NCBI GenBank assembly: GCA_937969125.1
Contig: CALBVA010000078.1
Location: 1-8,877, forward strand
DNA: 8,877 nucleotides
Source: an uncultured Verrucomicrobiales bacterium
GTDB taxonomy: Bacteria; Verrucomicrobiota; Verrucomicrobiia; Verrucomicrobiales; Akkermansiaceae
Reading direction: 5' to 3'
Below the pieces are notes generated by a model. The model had not been told where the DNA came from. It ran no database searches and saw nothing but the letters and a program-made list of their open reading frames with translations. Each line of letters opens with the position of its first letter. Position 1 is the stretch's first letter. Shown piece by piece: positions 1 to 6,828 of this stretch. The position numbers and the translations under genes are program-made.

Positions 1-887
1 CCATCGTCCGGTTGATACTCGGGGTATTTTTCGGAGGAGGTGGGATCGAGAACAAACTCGACGTTACAGCGCTCGGCAATCTCCAGGGTGGCGTCGCAGG
101 CATCCGGGTAATCGGCGAAGAGCTGACGCATTTCCTCGGCGGTTTTGAAGTAGACCTCGGGGCTGTAGCGTTTGCGATTTTCATCGATGATGAGGCGGCT
201 GGCCCCGATGCAAATCATGACATCATGCGCCTCATGGTCTGAGGCCTCAAGGAAGTGGACGTCATTGGCCGCTACCAATCGCAGATCGAACTCGGCGGCG
301 AAGCGGACGAGGGTTTCTCGAATCTTGACCTGTTGCTCGGCGTCGTGGTTGTGGATTTCGAGGAAGAAGTTCTCCTTACCGTAAATATCGAGAAGCTCGA
401 CGAGGCACTCCTTGGCGCGGTCCTCCTGATCTTGCAGGATGAATTCGTTAATGGGGCCGTTTTGACAGCCGGAAAGGCAAATGATGCCCTCGGAATGTTC
501 GCGAAGGATCTCGCGATCGACGCGTTGCTCACCGAGGTAATCTCCTTCGAGGTGACCTTTCGAGACGAGTTTTTGGAGATTCACCCAGCCGACGTTATTC
601 TCGGCAAGCAAGGTAAGATGAGTGGACCTAGCACGGCCCACGACGTCCTTCATCTCGCTCATGCGACCCGGGGCGAGGTAGATCTCGCAGCCCATGATAG
701 GCTTCACACCCGCCGCTTCGCAGGCTTTGTAAAAGCTGATCGCGCCGTAGAGATTTCCATGGTCGGTCATTGCCACCGCAGGCATTCCAAGCGCGGCAGC
801 CTTTTCCGCGACCGCCTTTGTGCGGCAGGATCCATCCAGCGTGGAATACTCGGTATGCAGGTGCAGGTGGACGAAGGAGTCGGACAT
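1..887 (-). CDS. dnaE: DNA polymerase III subunit alpha, N-terminal part (PHP domain), cut by the window edge
   Basis: This is the catalytic alpha subunit of the replicative DNA polymerase III. Only the first 295 or so codons of a protein usually near 1,150 aa are visible; the gene continues past the left edge. The frame opens at an ATG at 887 (MSDSFVHLHLHTEYSTLDG...), the usual start of bacterial DnaE. The visible part is the PHP domain. Its metal-ligand positions all look intact: H9 and H11 in HLHLHT, D18, H43 in TDHG, E68 in GCEIY, H90, C141 in CLSGC, and D209 and H211 in NDVHF. From family knowledge, PHP domains that keep this set can bind metals and may proofread, unlike the degenerate PHP of E. 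coli. No clear Shine-Dalgarno precedes the ATG. A weak candidate promoter lies upstream (TTCACG at 978-983, 18-base spacer, AATTAT at 954-959, minus strand) and overlaps the end of the transposase gene. The identity is secure; the promoter is a guess. Confidence 0.96.
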   Translation of the reverse strand, partial: MSDSFVHLHLHTEYSTLDGSCRTKAVAEKAAALGMPAVAMTDHGNLYGAISFYKACEAAGVKPIMGCEIYLAPGRMSEMKDVVGRARSTHLTLLAENNVGWVNLQKLVSKGHLEGDYLGEQRVDREILREHSEGIICLSGCQNGPINEFILQDQEDRAKECLVELLDIYGKENFFLEIHNHDAEQQVKIRETLVRFAAEFDLRLVAANDVHFLEASDHEAHDVMICIGASRLIIDENRKRYSPEVYFKTAEEMRQLFADYPDACDATLEIAERCNVEFVLDPTSSEKYPEYQPDD

Positions 888-963
888 CGCGGTGAATGTG
901 CACGGTGAGGCCGCGACTTTGAACCCCGAACTGTGGCGGTGAGGTGTTTGTGAATAATTACTG

Positions 964-2037
964 CTATTCGCGAACGACGTGAAAGGTCGAGCCGCTTTCC
1001 GGAGCCTGGATTTGCTTTAGGGAGCGGGTCTTTTTTTGGGAGAGGGCCAGCTTGTGCCGTTCCGCAGCCTCTTTGGTGAATTGCTTGGAGCCCATTGCAA
1101 TTCCCGAGGTAAAGAAACGGGTGCGCTCGCGAAGGAGGGCAGCATTGACCACCCCATCCTCACGCCGTACGGCCTGACGCTGGGCCGATGATACGCCTTT
1201 TCGTAGCTCTTTGTGACCGTCATCCGGGACCATTCCTTGATCGAAGAGGAATAGCCGGTATCGCTCAGTCACGCGATCAGCTGAGGAATTTTTCGGCAGA
1301 CCCAGACAGGACGAAAGGCCCGCCTGAGCAAGCTTACTCCCACCGACGGCCTCGCTGTAGCCCGTGAATTCATAAAGTGCCGGATCATCGACCAAACCAG
1401 CACGCACAGGGTTGAGGTCGATGTATGCGGCCATTGTTCGGAGCGCTACTGGACCGTCCACCAGCACGCTTTTGTAACGATCCATCCACAGCGTCCCCCG
1501 GCGGTCGTGGTGTCGATTGAACCACTTTCCAAAACGCTCCTTCAGTTCCTTCATAAAGGAACTGACGTCACACAAGCGATTCCGAAATCTCCCCAGCACT
1601 TGGTCCAGAGCCTCCGTATTTCCTTGCTTACGATAGCTCTCGAGTTCGGCCCTCAAATGCTCCAGATAGCTCTTCGAATAGAGAATCGAGAGGTGATTCA
1701 ATAGCTTTTCCTGATCCGGATCATTGTCGAAGCGCTTCATCCACTTCTGCTTTTTGGGAACTCGAATCAGAATGTGGAAGTGATTACTCATCACTGCGTA
1801 AGTCATCACCTCGACACCGGTGAACGCCGCCATCCTCCGCATGATCCTGCGAAATGCTTCCTTTTCTTCATCACCGAAAAGGTATTCAGCATTCATCGCC
1901 CGCGACATGACATGGTAGCACATCGGACGATCTACGAATTTTATTCGCTTGCGAGAATTCGCCCCCTCCGGTTGCCAAACCGTGCCAGATCGCTGCGCAC
2001 ACTTCACTTCCGCCAACTCCAATGGCGACCACGTCAC
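964..2037 (-). CDS. REP-associated tyrosine transposase (RAYT), Y1/HUH superfamily, long form
   Basis: This 357-aa protein belongs to the Y1 transposase family (COG1943), which includes the single-strand nucleases linked to REP palindromes in bacterial chromosomes. The HUH metal-binding motif is H86-F87-H88 in SNHFHIL. The catalytic tyrosine is most likely Y205 in AAYIDLNPVRAG, which lines up with the YIYINPV tyrosine of the E. coli RAYT. A GTLWMDRYKS stretch (181-190) matches the conserved W..R(Y/F) region. About 85 charged, helical residues sit between HUH and that region, and a basic tail of about 130 aa follows the core; both are longer than in the ~165-aa E. coli protein. The start is uncertain: GTG at 2037 gives an N-terminal extension before RKRIKFVDRP, where relatives usually begin. 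The active-site residues look intact, and no partner transposon ends were seen. RAYTs are often single-copy and domesticated. The gene is codirectional with dnaE, 76 bases upstream of it. Confidence 0.88.
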   Translation of the reverse strand: MTWSPLELAEVKCAQRSGTVWQPEGANSRKRIKFVDRPMCYHVMSRAMNAEYLFGDEEKEAFRRIMRRMAAFTGVEVMTYAVMSNHFHILIRVPKKQKWMKRFDNDPDQEKLLNHLSILYSKSYLEHLRAELESYRKQGNTEALDQVLGRFRNRLCDVSSFMKELKERFGKWFNRHHDRRGTLWMDRYKSVLVDGPVALRTMAAYIDLNPVRAGLVDDPALYEFTGYSEAVGGSKLAQAGLSSCLGLPKNSSADRVTERYRLFLFDQGMVPDDGHKELRKGVSSAQRQAVRREDGVVNAALLRERTRFFTSGIAMGSKQFTKEAAERHKLALSQKKTRSLKQIQAPESGSTFHVVRE

Positions 2038-2048
2038 CCCATCTCGAT

Positions 2049-2068
2049 GGCCCCTTCTCCGAAGGGCC
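2049..2068. repeat. Hairpin in the leader of the RAYT gene (possible REP-like or translational element)
   Basis: An inverted repeat pairs GGCC(C)CTTC at 2049-2057 with GAAGGGCC at 2061-2068, leaving a 3-base loop and one bulged C. It ends 11 bases upstream of the GTG used as the RAYT start, so in the transcript it would fold right before the start codon. RAYT enzymes are known to recognise hairpins near their own genes. However, the GTAG/GTCG-type tetranucleotide that marks classical REPs is not obvious here, and I saw no second copy in the window. It may instead be a simple translational control hairpin. Confidence 0.4.
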
Positions 2069-2086
2069 GTGTCTGATCATTTTCAA

Positions 2087-2115
2087 TCGATACCCACGAA
2101 ACAAAACCAGTGCAA
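2087..2115 (-). promoter_or_regulatory. Weak candidate promoter for the RAYT gene
   Basis: On the minus strand, TTGCAC (2110-2115) is followed after 17 bases by TATCGA (2087-2092). Each hexamer matches the sigma-70 consensus at about three of six positions. The location fits a transcript starting near 2080 with a leader of about 40 bases containing the 2049-2068 hairpin. The 29-bp dyad lies directly upstream of the -35 element. This is inference from spacing and position only. Confidence 0.2.
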
Positions 2116-2117
2116 AT

Positions 2118-2146
2118 AAATAAAACTTGCCTGGCATGTTTTATTT
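2118..2146 (-). terminator. 29-bp near-perfect dyad, terminator or operator
   Basis: AAATAAAAC (2118-2126) and GTTTTATTT (2138-2146) are perfect 9-base arms. The centre, TTGCCTGGCAT, continues the symmetry with a single mismatched pair. The dyad lies 35 bases downstream of the DUF445 stop codon. Read on the minus strand, the second arm is T-rich and runs into more T-rich sequence, as expected for an AT-rich intrinsic terminator of that gene. The GC part of the stem is very short, so a protein-binding operator just upstream of the RAYT promoter region is an equal alternative. Confidence 0.4.
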
Positions 2147-2181
2147 TAGCTGCGTGTTTATTTTCAATCGCTTGCGGCACC

Positions 2182-3465
2182 TCACCAGATCAAGTGGCCA
2201 ATTCCGTGCAGAAGGAGCCCCACCAGTCCGCCGATTAGAGTGCCGTTGATTCTGATGAATTGCAGATCCGAGCCGACCTGATTTTCCAGCCGATCAATCA
2301 ATTCATCCGGCTCCCAAGCCTCGATCGTCCGGCTGATGATCCGCTCCAGCCCCGGACCGTAGCGATTAAAAAATCTCGCGGCGAGATCTCCGGCCCGCGC
2401 TTCCAGCATAGCCAGATGCTCCTCGTTGTCATACAGCCGCCTTGCCGATCCTGCCAGTGATTCGCTCCACTCCTGGATACTCTCGCTTGTCGCCAGAGTT
2501 TTCGCGCTATCGAGGATCAATTTCGCTCCTTTTTGAATGACTTCCTCCAAGGTCTCCAGAGTCGCAGGATCATCCAGCACTCGGGCCTTCACGATCTCCC
2601 AATGCCCTCCCCCGCCCTCCTCCAGCTCGCGCGCGGTCTCCATAAGAGCTTCCTCAATTTTGCCATACAGAGGATGCTCCTCATCCCGGCTTGCAGCGGC
2701 CAATTCATCTGAAAACTTCTCCACAGCTTTCCCCGAAACTGCCGAGGCCGCAGCCTTACTAAGGGCATCGAAAATCTTGATCTTGTTCGGCTTGGTCGAT
2801 TTGCTGGCCTCATCCATCACCCACTCCCGGTTATTCGCGACACTTTGTGACACCCGATCGAGCATCGGAGCCAGCAGGCTTCGCCTTCCCGGACTCTTTA
2901 AAAACCCCCTCAAAAGAATCGTCACCATCCGCGCCATCGGTAGTGATCTCACCCCACGCTGCAGGCCTGAGGCTGCAATTCCAGCCAACGCCTTTTGATC
3001 CTCCTCACGCAGCACTTTCGGCAATCGTAAAAGCACCCAGCGAATCGCATGCTCCGCATCGCCCGGCTTGGTCATCCGGTGCACGCACTTCGTCAATGGC
3101 CGCCACTCCCGCCATTGACGACTCACTTCCTCCGGGGTCAGAAAGCTCTTTCGAACGAAGCTCGCCACCGATGCCCCGATCCGCGCCTGCTCCTTTCTTA
3201 CCACCGCAGTATGAGGGATCGGCAGGCCCAGTGGATGCCTAAATAAAGCCGTCACCGCGAACCAATCCGCAAAGGCTCCCACCATCGCCGCCTCCGAAAA
3301 TGCCCGCAACCACGGCCAAAACGACCCGCTTCCCTCCAGAGTTCGCGCCAATACATACAGGACGGCCATCACCACCAGCAGCCCCGTTGCAAGACGTCGC
3401 ATCTTGATCAATTGTGATTGGGGGCCATCAGTCATCGCCTCGAACTGTGCCGGAGGATAATTCAT
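2182..3465 (-). CDS. DUF445 family membrane protein (YjiN-like)
   Basis: This protein of about 427 aa belongs to DUF445, whose best-known member is the inner-membrane protein YjiN of E. coli; its biochemical role is not established. An N-terminal transmembrane segment (about residues 24-40, ATGLLVVMAVLYVLAR) is followed by the family signature EAAMVGAFADWFAVTALFRH and then PLGLPIPHTAVV and KEQARIGASVASFV. A long charged, helical region (about 105-390) follows. The C-terminus ends in the typical INGTLIGGLVGLLLHGIGHL membrane segment, so both ends probably sit in the inner membrane with the middle on one side. Length and ends match the family, so it looks intact. Possible starts are TTG at 3471, ATG at 3465 (used here) and ATG at 3435. 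The last gives MTDGPQ and places the membrane segment where YjiN has it; none has a good ribosome site. The gene is head-to-head with the secreted-protein gene, whose start is only 36 bases away. Confidence 0.9.
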   Translation of the reverse strand: MNYPPAQFEAMTDGPQSQLIKMRRLATGLLVVMAVLYVLARTLEGSGSFWPWLRAFSEAAMVGAFADWFAVTALFRHPLGLPIPHTAVVRKEQARIGASVASFVRKSFLTPEEVSRQWREWRPLTKCVHRMTKPGDAEHAIRWVLLRLPKVLREEDQKALAGIAASGLQRGVRSLPMARMVTILLRGFLKSPGRRSLLAPMLDRVSQSVANNREWVMDEASKSTKPNKIKIFDALSKAAASAVSGKAVEKFSDELAAASRDEEHPLYGKIEEALMETARELEEGGGGHWEIVKARVLDDPATLETLEEVIQKGAKLILDSAKTLATSESIQEWSESLAGSARRLYDNEEHLAMLEARAGDLAARFFNRYGPGLERIISRTIEAWEPDELIDRLENQVGSDLQFIRINGTLIGGLVGLLLHGIGHLIW

Positions 3466-3501
3466 TCGCAAGACACAGCTTTCACCAGTAAGAGAAAAAC
3501 C

Positions 3502-4584
3502 GTGAACCCAATCACCGCCAGCTTACTTGCGCTCCTTCCAATAGCAGCCGGCGCTGAAAAACTCCCCGTCAATGGGTTACCGAATCATGTTGTTCTGGAG
3601 CTCATTGATGACTCCAGTGGTCAGTTCAATCAGGCCAATATTGGATTTGAGATCGTTTTGGGCAATTCCACCGCCACCTCTGATCTCACCGGCTGTGTCG
3701 AAGTCACCCTCAATATCGACCCCGCCACTCACACGACAGATCAACTCACCCTTCTTTCCGCTGACGTCCAGGCCGCCGATGTCACCCTCTCCGGCGGTAG
3801 CCCCCTACTCGGCACCTACACCATGGACATCGTCAACCTCGACCTTGAGATGGCCACTCCCGATCCTCCCGGCCTCGTCATCCCCGAAACTGGAGTCTTC
3901 GATGCCGCTCAATACCAATTCACCATCGTTGATGGTCAGCTCGACGGTCTCGTCAACTCATCCTTTGTTGGCCCGGACCCCGTCCCGGTCGCTTATGACT
4001 ACGGTGCTCAAAACTTCACCGGCACTGGCGAAGGCTCTGGCGCCATTTCGCTCAATCCTACCCTCATTGATTCCGGTCGCCAGTTTTACGAAGTCACCGC
4101 TGAGTTTCCCGTCATCTTCACCCAAAACGTGGAGGATGACAGTGTGCCCGTCCCCGTCACAGTCATCATTAACGGAACCATCAAAGCCACCGGCACCACT
4201 TACACTTACCTTCCCGGTTTTCCACAGTGGGCCGCCGATCAGGGACTCATGCCAGATAGCCAGGCCGCCTTCGACCTCAGCCCCACCGCGCCCAATGAGA
4301 TCCTTTACGCCCTCGGTTTCACTTCGGAAAACGCGCCTCGTGAGATTCTCACAATCACGCCCGAAGCCGTCATCGTCGCTCCACAAGCGGTCATCACCCG
4401 CGAGGACGTCGAACTGCAATGGTCGTCCAATCTGAAAGACTGGGAGCGCATCCCCCAGGAATTCATGCTCGCTGGCAATAGTGCCATTACCGCCGGAACA
4501 AACCTGGATGACTCCATCGGCTCCGGCAATCGCTCAAAGCCTTACTTCCGCCTCGCTATCCCGGAAGAAACCTCCGGCGAATAA
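3502..4584 (+). CDS. Secreted beta-rich protein with a Verrucomicrobiota-type C-terminal module
   Basis: I do not recognise a named function. The 360-aa product begins with a short hydrophobic signal segment (about residues 3-18, PITASLLALLPIAAGA, with cleavage likely after AGA). The body is rich in T, S, V, D and G and poor in lysine, as in extracellular beta-sandwich proteins. The last 120 residues resemble a pattern seen repeatedly in secreted Verrucomicrobiota proteins: FPQWAADQGL (240-249), NEILYALGF (265-273), then WSSNLKDWERI (307-317) and YFRL (348-351). In relatives the first part usually surrounds a Ca-binding 'D.D.DG..N' segment. Here that segment is replaced by DSQAAFDLSPTAPN, so the calcium site looks lost. 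GTG at 3502 is the likely start, but it leaves out the KRK residues just upstream that would make a normal signal-peptide n-region, so an unusual earlier start is possible. The stop codon abuts the stop of lipA. Confidence 0.75.
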   Translation: MNPITASLLALLPIAAGAEKLPVNGLPNHVVLELIDDSSGQFNQANIGFEIVLGNSTATSDLTGCVEVTLNIDPATHTTDQLTLLSADVQAADVTLSGGSPLLGTYTMDIVNLDLEMATPDPPGLVIPETGVFDAAQYQFTIVDGQLDGLVNSSFVGPDPVPVAYDYGAQNFTGTGEGSGAISLNPTLIDSGRQFYEVTAEFPVIFTQNVEDDSVPVPVTVIINGTIKATGTTYTYLPGFPQWAADQGLMPDSQAAFDLSPTAPNEILYALGFTSENAPREILTITPEAVIVAPQAVITREDVELQWSSNLKDWERIPQEFMLAGNSAITAGTNLDDSIGSGNRSKPYFRLAIPEETSGE

Positions 4585-5547
4585 TCACGGAGTCATCGCA
4601 GCGAGGTCCGCCTCGATCGCCTCCATGACATCCTCTTCCGGCTTGAAGTCCGCCGCATGGTAAGAACTCCGAACCAGCGGCCCGCTTGCCACATGGCGAA
4701 AGCCCTTCTTCAGCGCGATCTCCTTCCACTCTTCGAATTTCTCCGGCTTCACGTATTCCACCACTGGCAGATGCATCTGAGTGGGACGGAGATATTGGCC
4801 CAGTGTCAGGACCGTGACATCCGCCGCAATGAGGTCATCCATCGCCTGCGCAATTTCCTCATCGCGCTCGCCAAGCCCCAGCATGATACCGCTCTTCGTC
4901 GCCACCTTGCCACCCGCCATCTGCTTCGCCTTTTTCAAGACCGCCAGCGACCGCTCATACTGCGCCCGACTTCTAACCAGTGGGGTCAATCGCTCCACCG
5001 TCTCCAGATTATGATTAAAGATGTGAGGCCGCGCCTTCATCACCATCTCCAGCGCCCAGTCCTTGTCGTTAAAGTCTGGGACGAGCACCTCGATCACGAT
5101 GTCCGGATTGGCCGCCCGCACCGCCTCGATGGTGTGTTGAAAGTGCTCCGCACCGCCGTCCTTTAGATCGTCTCGCGCTACCGCCGTAATCACCACGTGA
5201 TTGAGATTCATCCGCCGTGTCGCTTCCGCTACCCGCTCCGGCTCGTCGGCTTCCAGCGCGTCCGGCTTAGCCGTTTTCACCGCACAAAACCCACAAGCCC
5301 GCGTACATTTCTCACCCGCGATCATGAAGGTCGCCGTCCCCTGCCCCCAGCATTCCCAACGGTTCGGGCACTGGGCCTCCTCGCAAACGGTGACAAGACT
5401 CAGGTCCTTGATCATCGATTTCGTATCCCAGAAAACGGGATTATTTGGCAGGCGCACCTTAATCCAATCCGGCTTTTTATCCAAATGGAGATTCGCATCC
5501 ATCTTCATCCGGGGACCGAAGTTTCTGCCGCTACCGCAACCGCTCAT
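4585..5547 (-). CDS. lipA: Lipoyl synthase (radical SAM)
   Basis: LipA inserts two sulfur atoms into octanoyl chains carried on lipoyl domains, completing the lipoyl cofactor of pyruvate and 2-oxoglutarate dehydrogenases and the glycine cleavage system. The 320-aa protein has the radical-SAM cluster motif CTRACGFC (C81, C85, C88). The auxiliary, sulfur-donating cluster motif is CEEAQCPNRWEC (C55, C60, C66), and RSSYHA (293-298) carries the serine that ligates the auxiliary cluster. KPDWIKVRLP, TAVARDDLKDGGA, HNLETV, KSGIMLGLGE and LTLGQYLRPT are further family blocks. ATG at 5547 is used here; ATGs at 5508 and 5502 would remove a poorly conserved leader of 13-15 residues and are quite possible. 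No lipB is next to it in the window. The gene is head-to-head with the helicase and tail-to-tail with the secreted protein. Confidence 0.96.
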   Translation of the reverse strand: MSGCGSGRNFGPRMKMDANLHLDKKPDWIKVRLPNNPVFWDTKSMIKDLSLVTVCEEAQCPNRWECWGQGTATFMIAGEKCTRACGFCAVKTAKPDALEADEPERVAEATRRMNLNHVVITAVARDDLKDGGAEHFQHTIEAVRAANPDIVIEVLVPDFNDKDWALEMVMKARPHIFNHNLETVERLTPLVRSRAQYERSLAVLKKAKQMAGGKVATKSGIMLGLGERDEEIAQAMDDLIAADVTVLTLGQYLRPTQMHLPVVEYVKPEKFEEWKEIALKKGFRHVASGPLVRSSYHAADFKPEEDVMEAIEADLAAMTP

Positions 5548-5651
5548 GGAGGCTACCTACCCCCTCTCTGCCGGGAGCGCAATGCTGGATACAACTCTGA
5601 TGATCGGTTGACGGCTTGCTATTCTTCCAATGCCTCCCCACAACAAATCCA

Positions 5652-6767
5652 ATGTCATACACCGTCCCCGGACTTTCGGCCGATCTCGCAAGCGCCTGCA
5701 GTTTTGCAGAGCCCACCCCAATCCAGCTGGAAGCCATTCCCGCCATCCTCAAAGGTCGCGATGTCCTGGGAACCGCCAAAACCGGATCAGGGAAAACTCT
5801 CAGCTACGTCCTGCCCATCCTGCAGCGGCTGACCGGTGCCATTGTCCGTCAGCGAAAGCCCTCCGTCCTCATCCTCGTACCCACCCGGGAACTCGCGAAT
5901 CAGGTCAGGGAAGTCATTCAATCTCTCCTCCCCGCACTTCCAGAACGCCGCAGCTGCTACGCCGTTTTTGGCGGAGTCTCCGTAAACGCCCAGATGCAGG
6001 GAATCGGGCGGACCGATATCCTCATCGCCACTCCCGGCCGCCTGCTGGACCTCATTGAAAAAAATGCCCTCAGCCTCTCCGAGGCCAAAACCCTCGTGCT
6101 CGATGAGGCCGATAAAATCCTCAACCTCGGCTTCAAGCCACAGCTCGCCGAAATCTTCCGCCTCCTTCCGGACAGCCGCCAATCCCTCCTCTTTTCCGCA
6201 ACCGCCCCCGGCGACCTCGCCGCGCAACTCCATGATCCCGCCGTCATCAAAATCGAAAGCGATGACGATGAGATCCTCATCAATCAAACCGCTTACTCCG
6301 TCACGGACATCCGCCGCGGACCGCTCCTACGCTACCTCATCAAGTCAGACAACTTACAACAGGTCCTCGTCTTCGTATCCTCCACCCTCTCGGCCGACCG
6401 CGTCCTGAACAAGCTCACCAAAAACGGAATCACCGCCACCGTAATCCATTCGAAACTTAGCCAGGGCGGCCGACGCGATGCTCTCGACCAATTTAAAAGC
6501 GGCAAGGTCCGCGTCCTCGTCGCCACCGATCTCCTCTCCCGCGGGGTGGACATTGACCAACTCCCCACCGTCATTAACTACGAACTGCCGCGTTCGCCAA
6601 AGGATTACATTCACCGCATCGGGCGGACAGGGCGTGCCGGTTCTCCCGGTGAAGCCATCTCACTGGTCAGCCCGGAAGAGGAACATCATTTTAAAGTGAT
6701 CCAGAAAAAGACCAGACAACGCGTCGGACTGACTCCCAGCGAGGAAATCAATCTCCACGGCTTCTAA
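5652..6767 (+). CDS. DEAD-box ATP-dependent RNA helicase
   Basis: This 371-aa DEAD-box helicase uses ATP to unwind short RNA duplexes and remodel RNA-protein complexes, typically in ribosome assembly, mRNA decay or cold adaptation. All core motifs are present: Q motif PTPIQ (21-25), Walker A AKTGSGKT (42-49, with K where Q is usual), PTREL (77-81), GG (107-108), TPGR (127-130), DEAD (151-154), SAT (182-184), SRGVD (296-300) and HRIGRTGR (321-328). The protein ends some 40 residues after the last motif, without the basic or RNA-binding tail that identifies DbpA, CsdA or SrmB, so no specific symbol is given; it is RhlE-like in size and order. The start is ATG at 5652, giving MSYTVPGLSADL; an upstream TTG at 5616 would add 12 unlikely residues. 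No Shine-Dalgarno is visible. The gene ends 10 bases before the hairpin at 6778-6805. Confidence 0.95.
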   Translation: MSYTVPGLSADLASACSFAEPTPIQLEAIPAILKGRDVLGTAKTGSGKTLSYVLPILQRLTGAIVRQRKPSVLILVPTRELANQVREVIQSLLPALPERRSCYAVFGGVSVNAQMQGIGRTDILIATPGRLLDLIEKNALSLSEAKTLVLDEADKILNLGFKPQLAEIFRLLPDSRQSLLFSATAPGDLAAQLHDPAVIKIESDDDEILINQTAYSVTDIRRGPLLRYLIKSDNLQQVLVFVSSTLSADRVLNKLTKNGITATVIHSKLSQGGRRDALDQFKSGKVRVLVATDLLSRGVDIDQLPTVINYELPRSPKDYIHRIGRTGRAGSPGEAISLVSPEEEHHFKVIQKKTRQRVGLTPSEEINLHGF

Positions 6768-6777
6768 CAGCAGAAAA

Positions 6778-6805
6778 CCGCCCGCTCTGTCTCCAGAACG
6801 GGCGG
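6778..6805 (-). terminator. Intrinsic terminator of the lipoprotein pair, shared with the convergent helicase gene
   Basis: CCGCCCG (6778-6784) pairs with CGGGCGG (6799-6805). After one C/A mismatch the stem continues as TCTG (6786-6789) with CAGA (6794-6797), closing a TCTC loop. On the minus strand the stem is followed at once by TTTTC, a standard intrinsic terminator for the 42-aa and 274-aa lipoprotein genes. On the plus strand the hairpin lies 10 bases after the helicase stop but lacks a clear T run (CTATCTATAA), so termination there would be weaker. Confidence 0.8.
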
Positions 6806-6828
6806 CTATCTATAATCCATCGCTGGAT

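Noticed and set aside
255..908. Plus-strand open frame of 217 aa opposite dnaE
   Set aside because: It is the antisense shadow of a strongly conserved PHP domain and has no family features of its own.
888..963. Repeated CGGTGAGG between RAYT and dnaE as a REP or transposon end
   Set aside because: The match is only 8 bases, direct rather than inverted, and shows no hairpin or relation to the sequence on the other side of the RAYT gene.
1886..2137. Minus-strand 83-aa frame starting MPGKFYLFALVLF, with a hydrophobic beginning
   Set aside because: It overlaps the dyad and the 5' end of the RAYT gene in another frame, and its later sequence is not protein-like.
2537..2998. Plus-strand 153-aa frame inside DUF445
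   Set aside because: Serine/arginine-rich composition typical of an antisense frame in a GC-rich gene; the DUF445 frame carries the family motifs.
3572..4435. Plus-strand 287-aa frame overlapping the secreted protein
   Set aside because: Extreme S/P content is the mark of an out-of-frame reading; the other frame has a signal segment and the C-terminal module.
4561..4577. Hairpin CCGGA/TCCGG near the end of the secreted-protein gene as a terminator
   Set aside because: Short stem inside coding sequence, with no T run on either strand.
5608..5625. TTGACG and TATTCT as a promoter for the helicase
   Set aside because: The two boxes are only 6 bases apart, and no good -10 lies 16-18 bases after TTGACG.
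5787..6287. Minus-strand 166-aa acidic frame opposite the helicase
   Set aside because: It is the complement of the helicase motifs, E/G/D-rich as expected for such a shadow, with no independent support.
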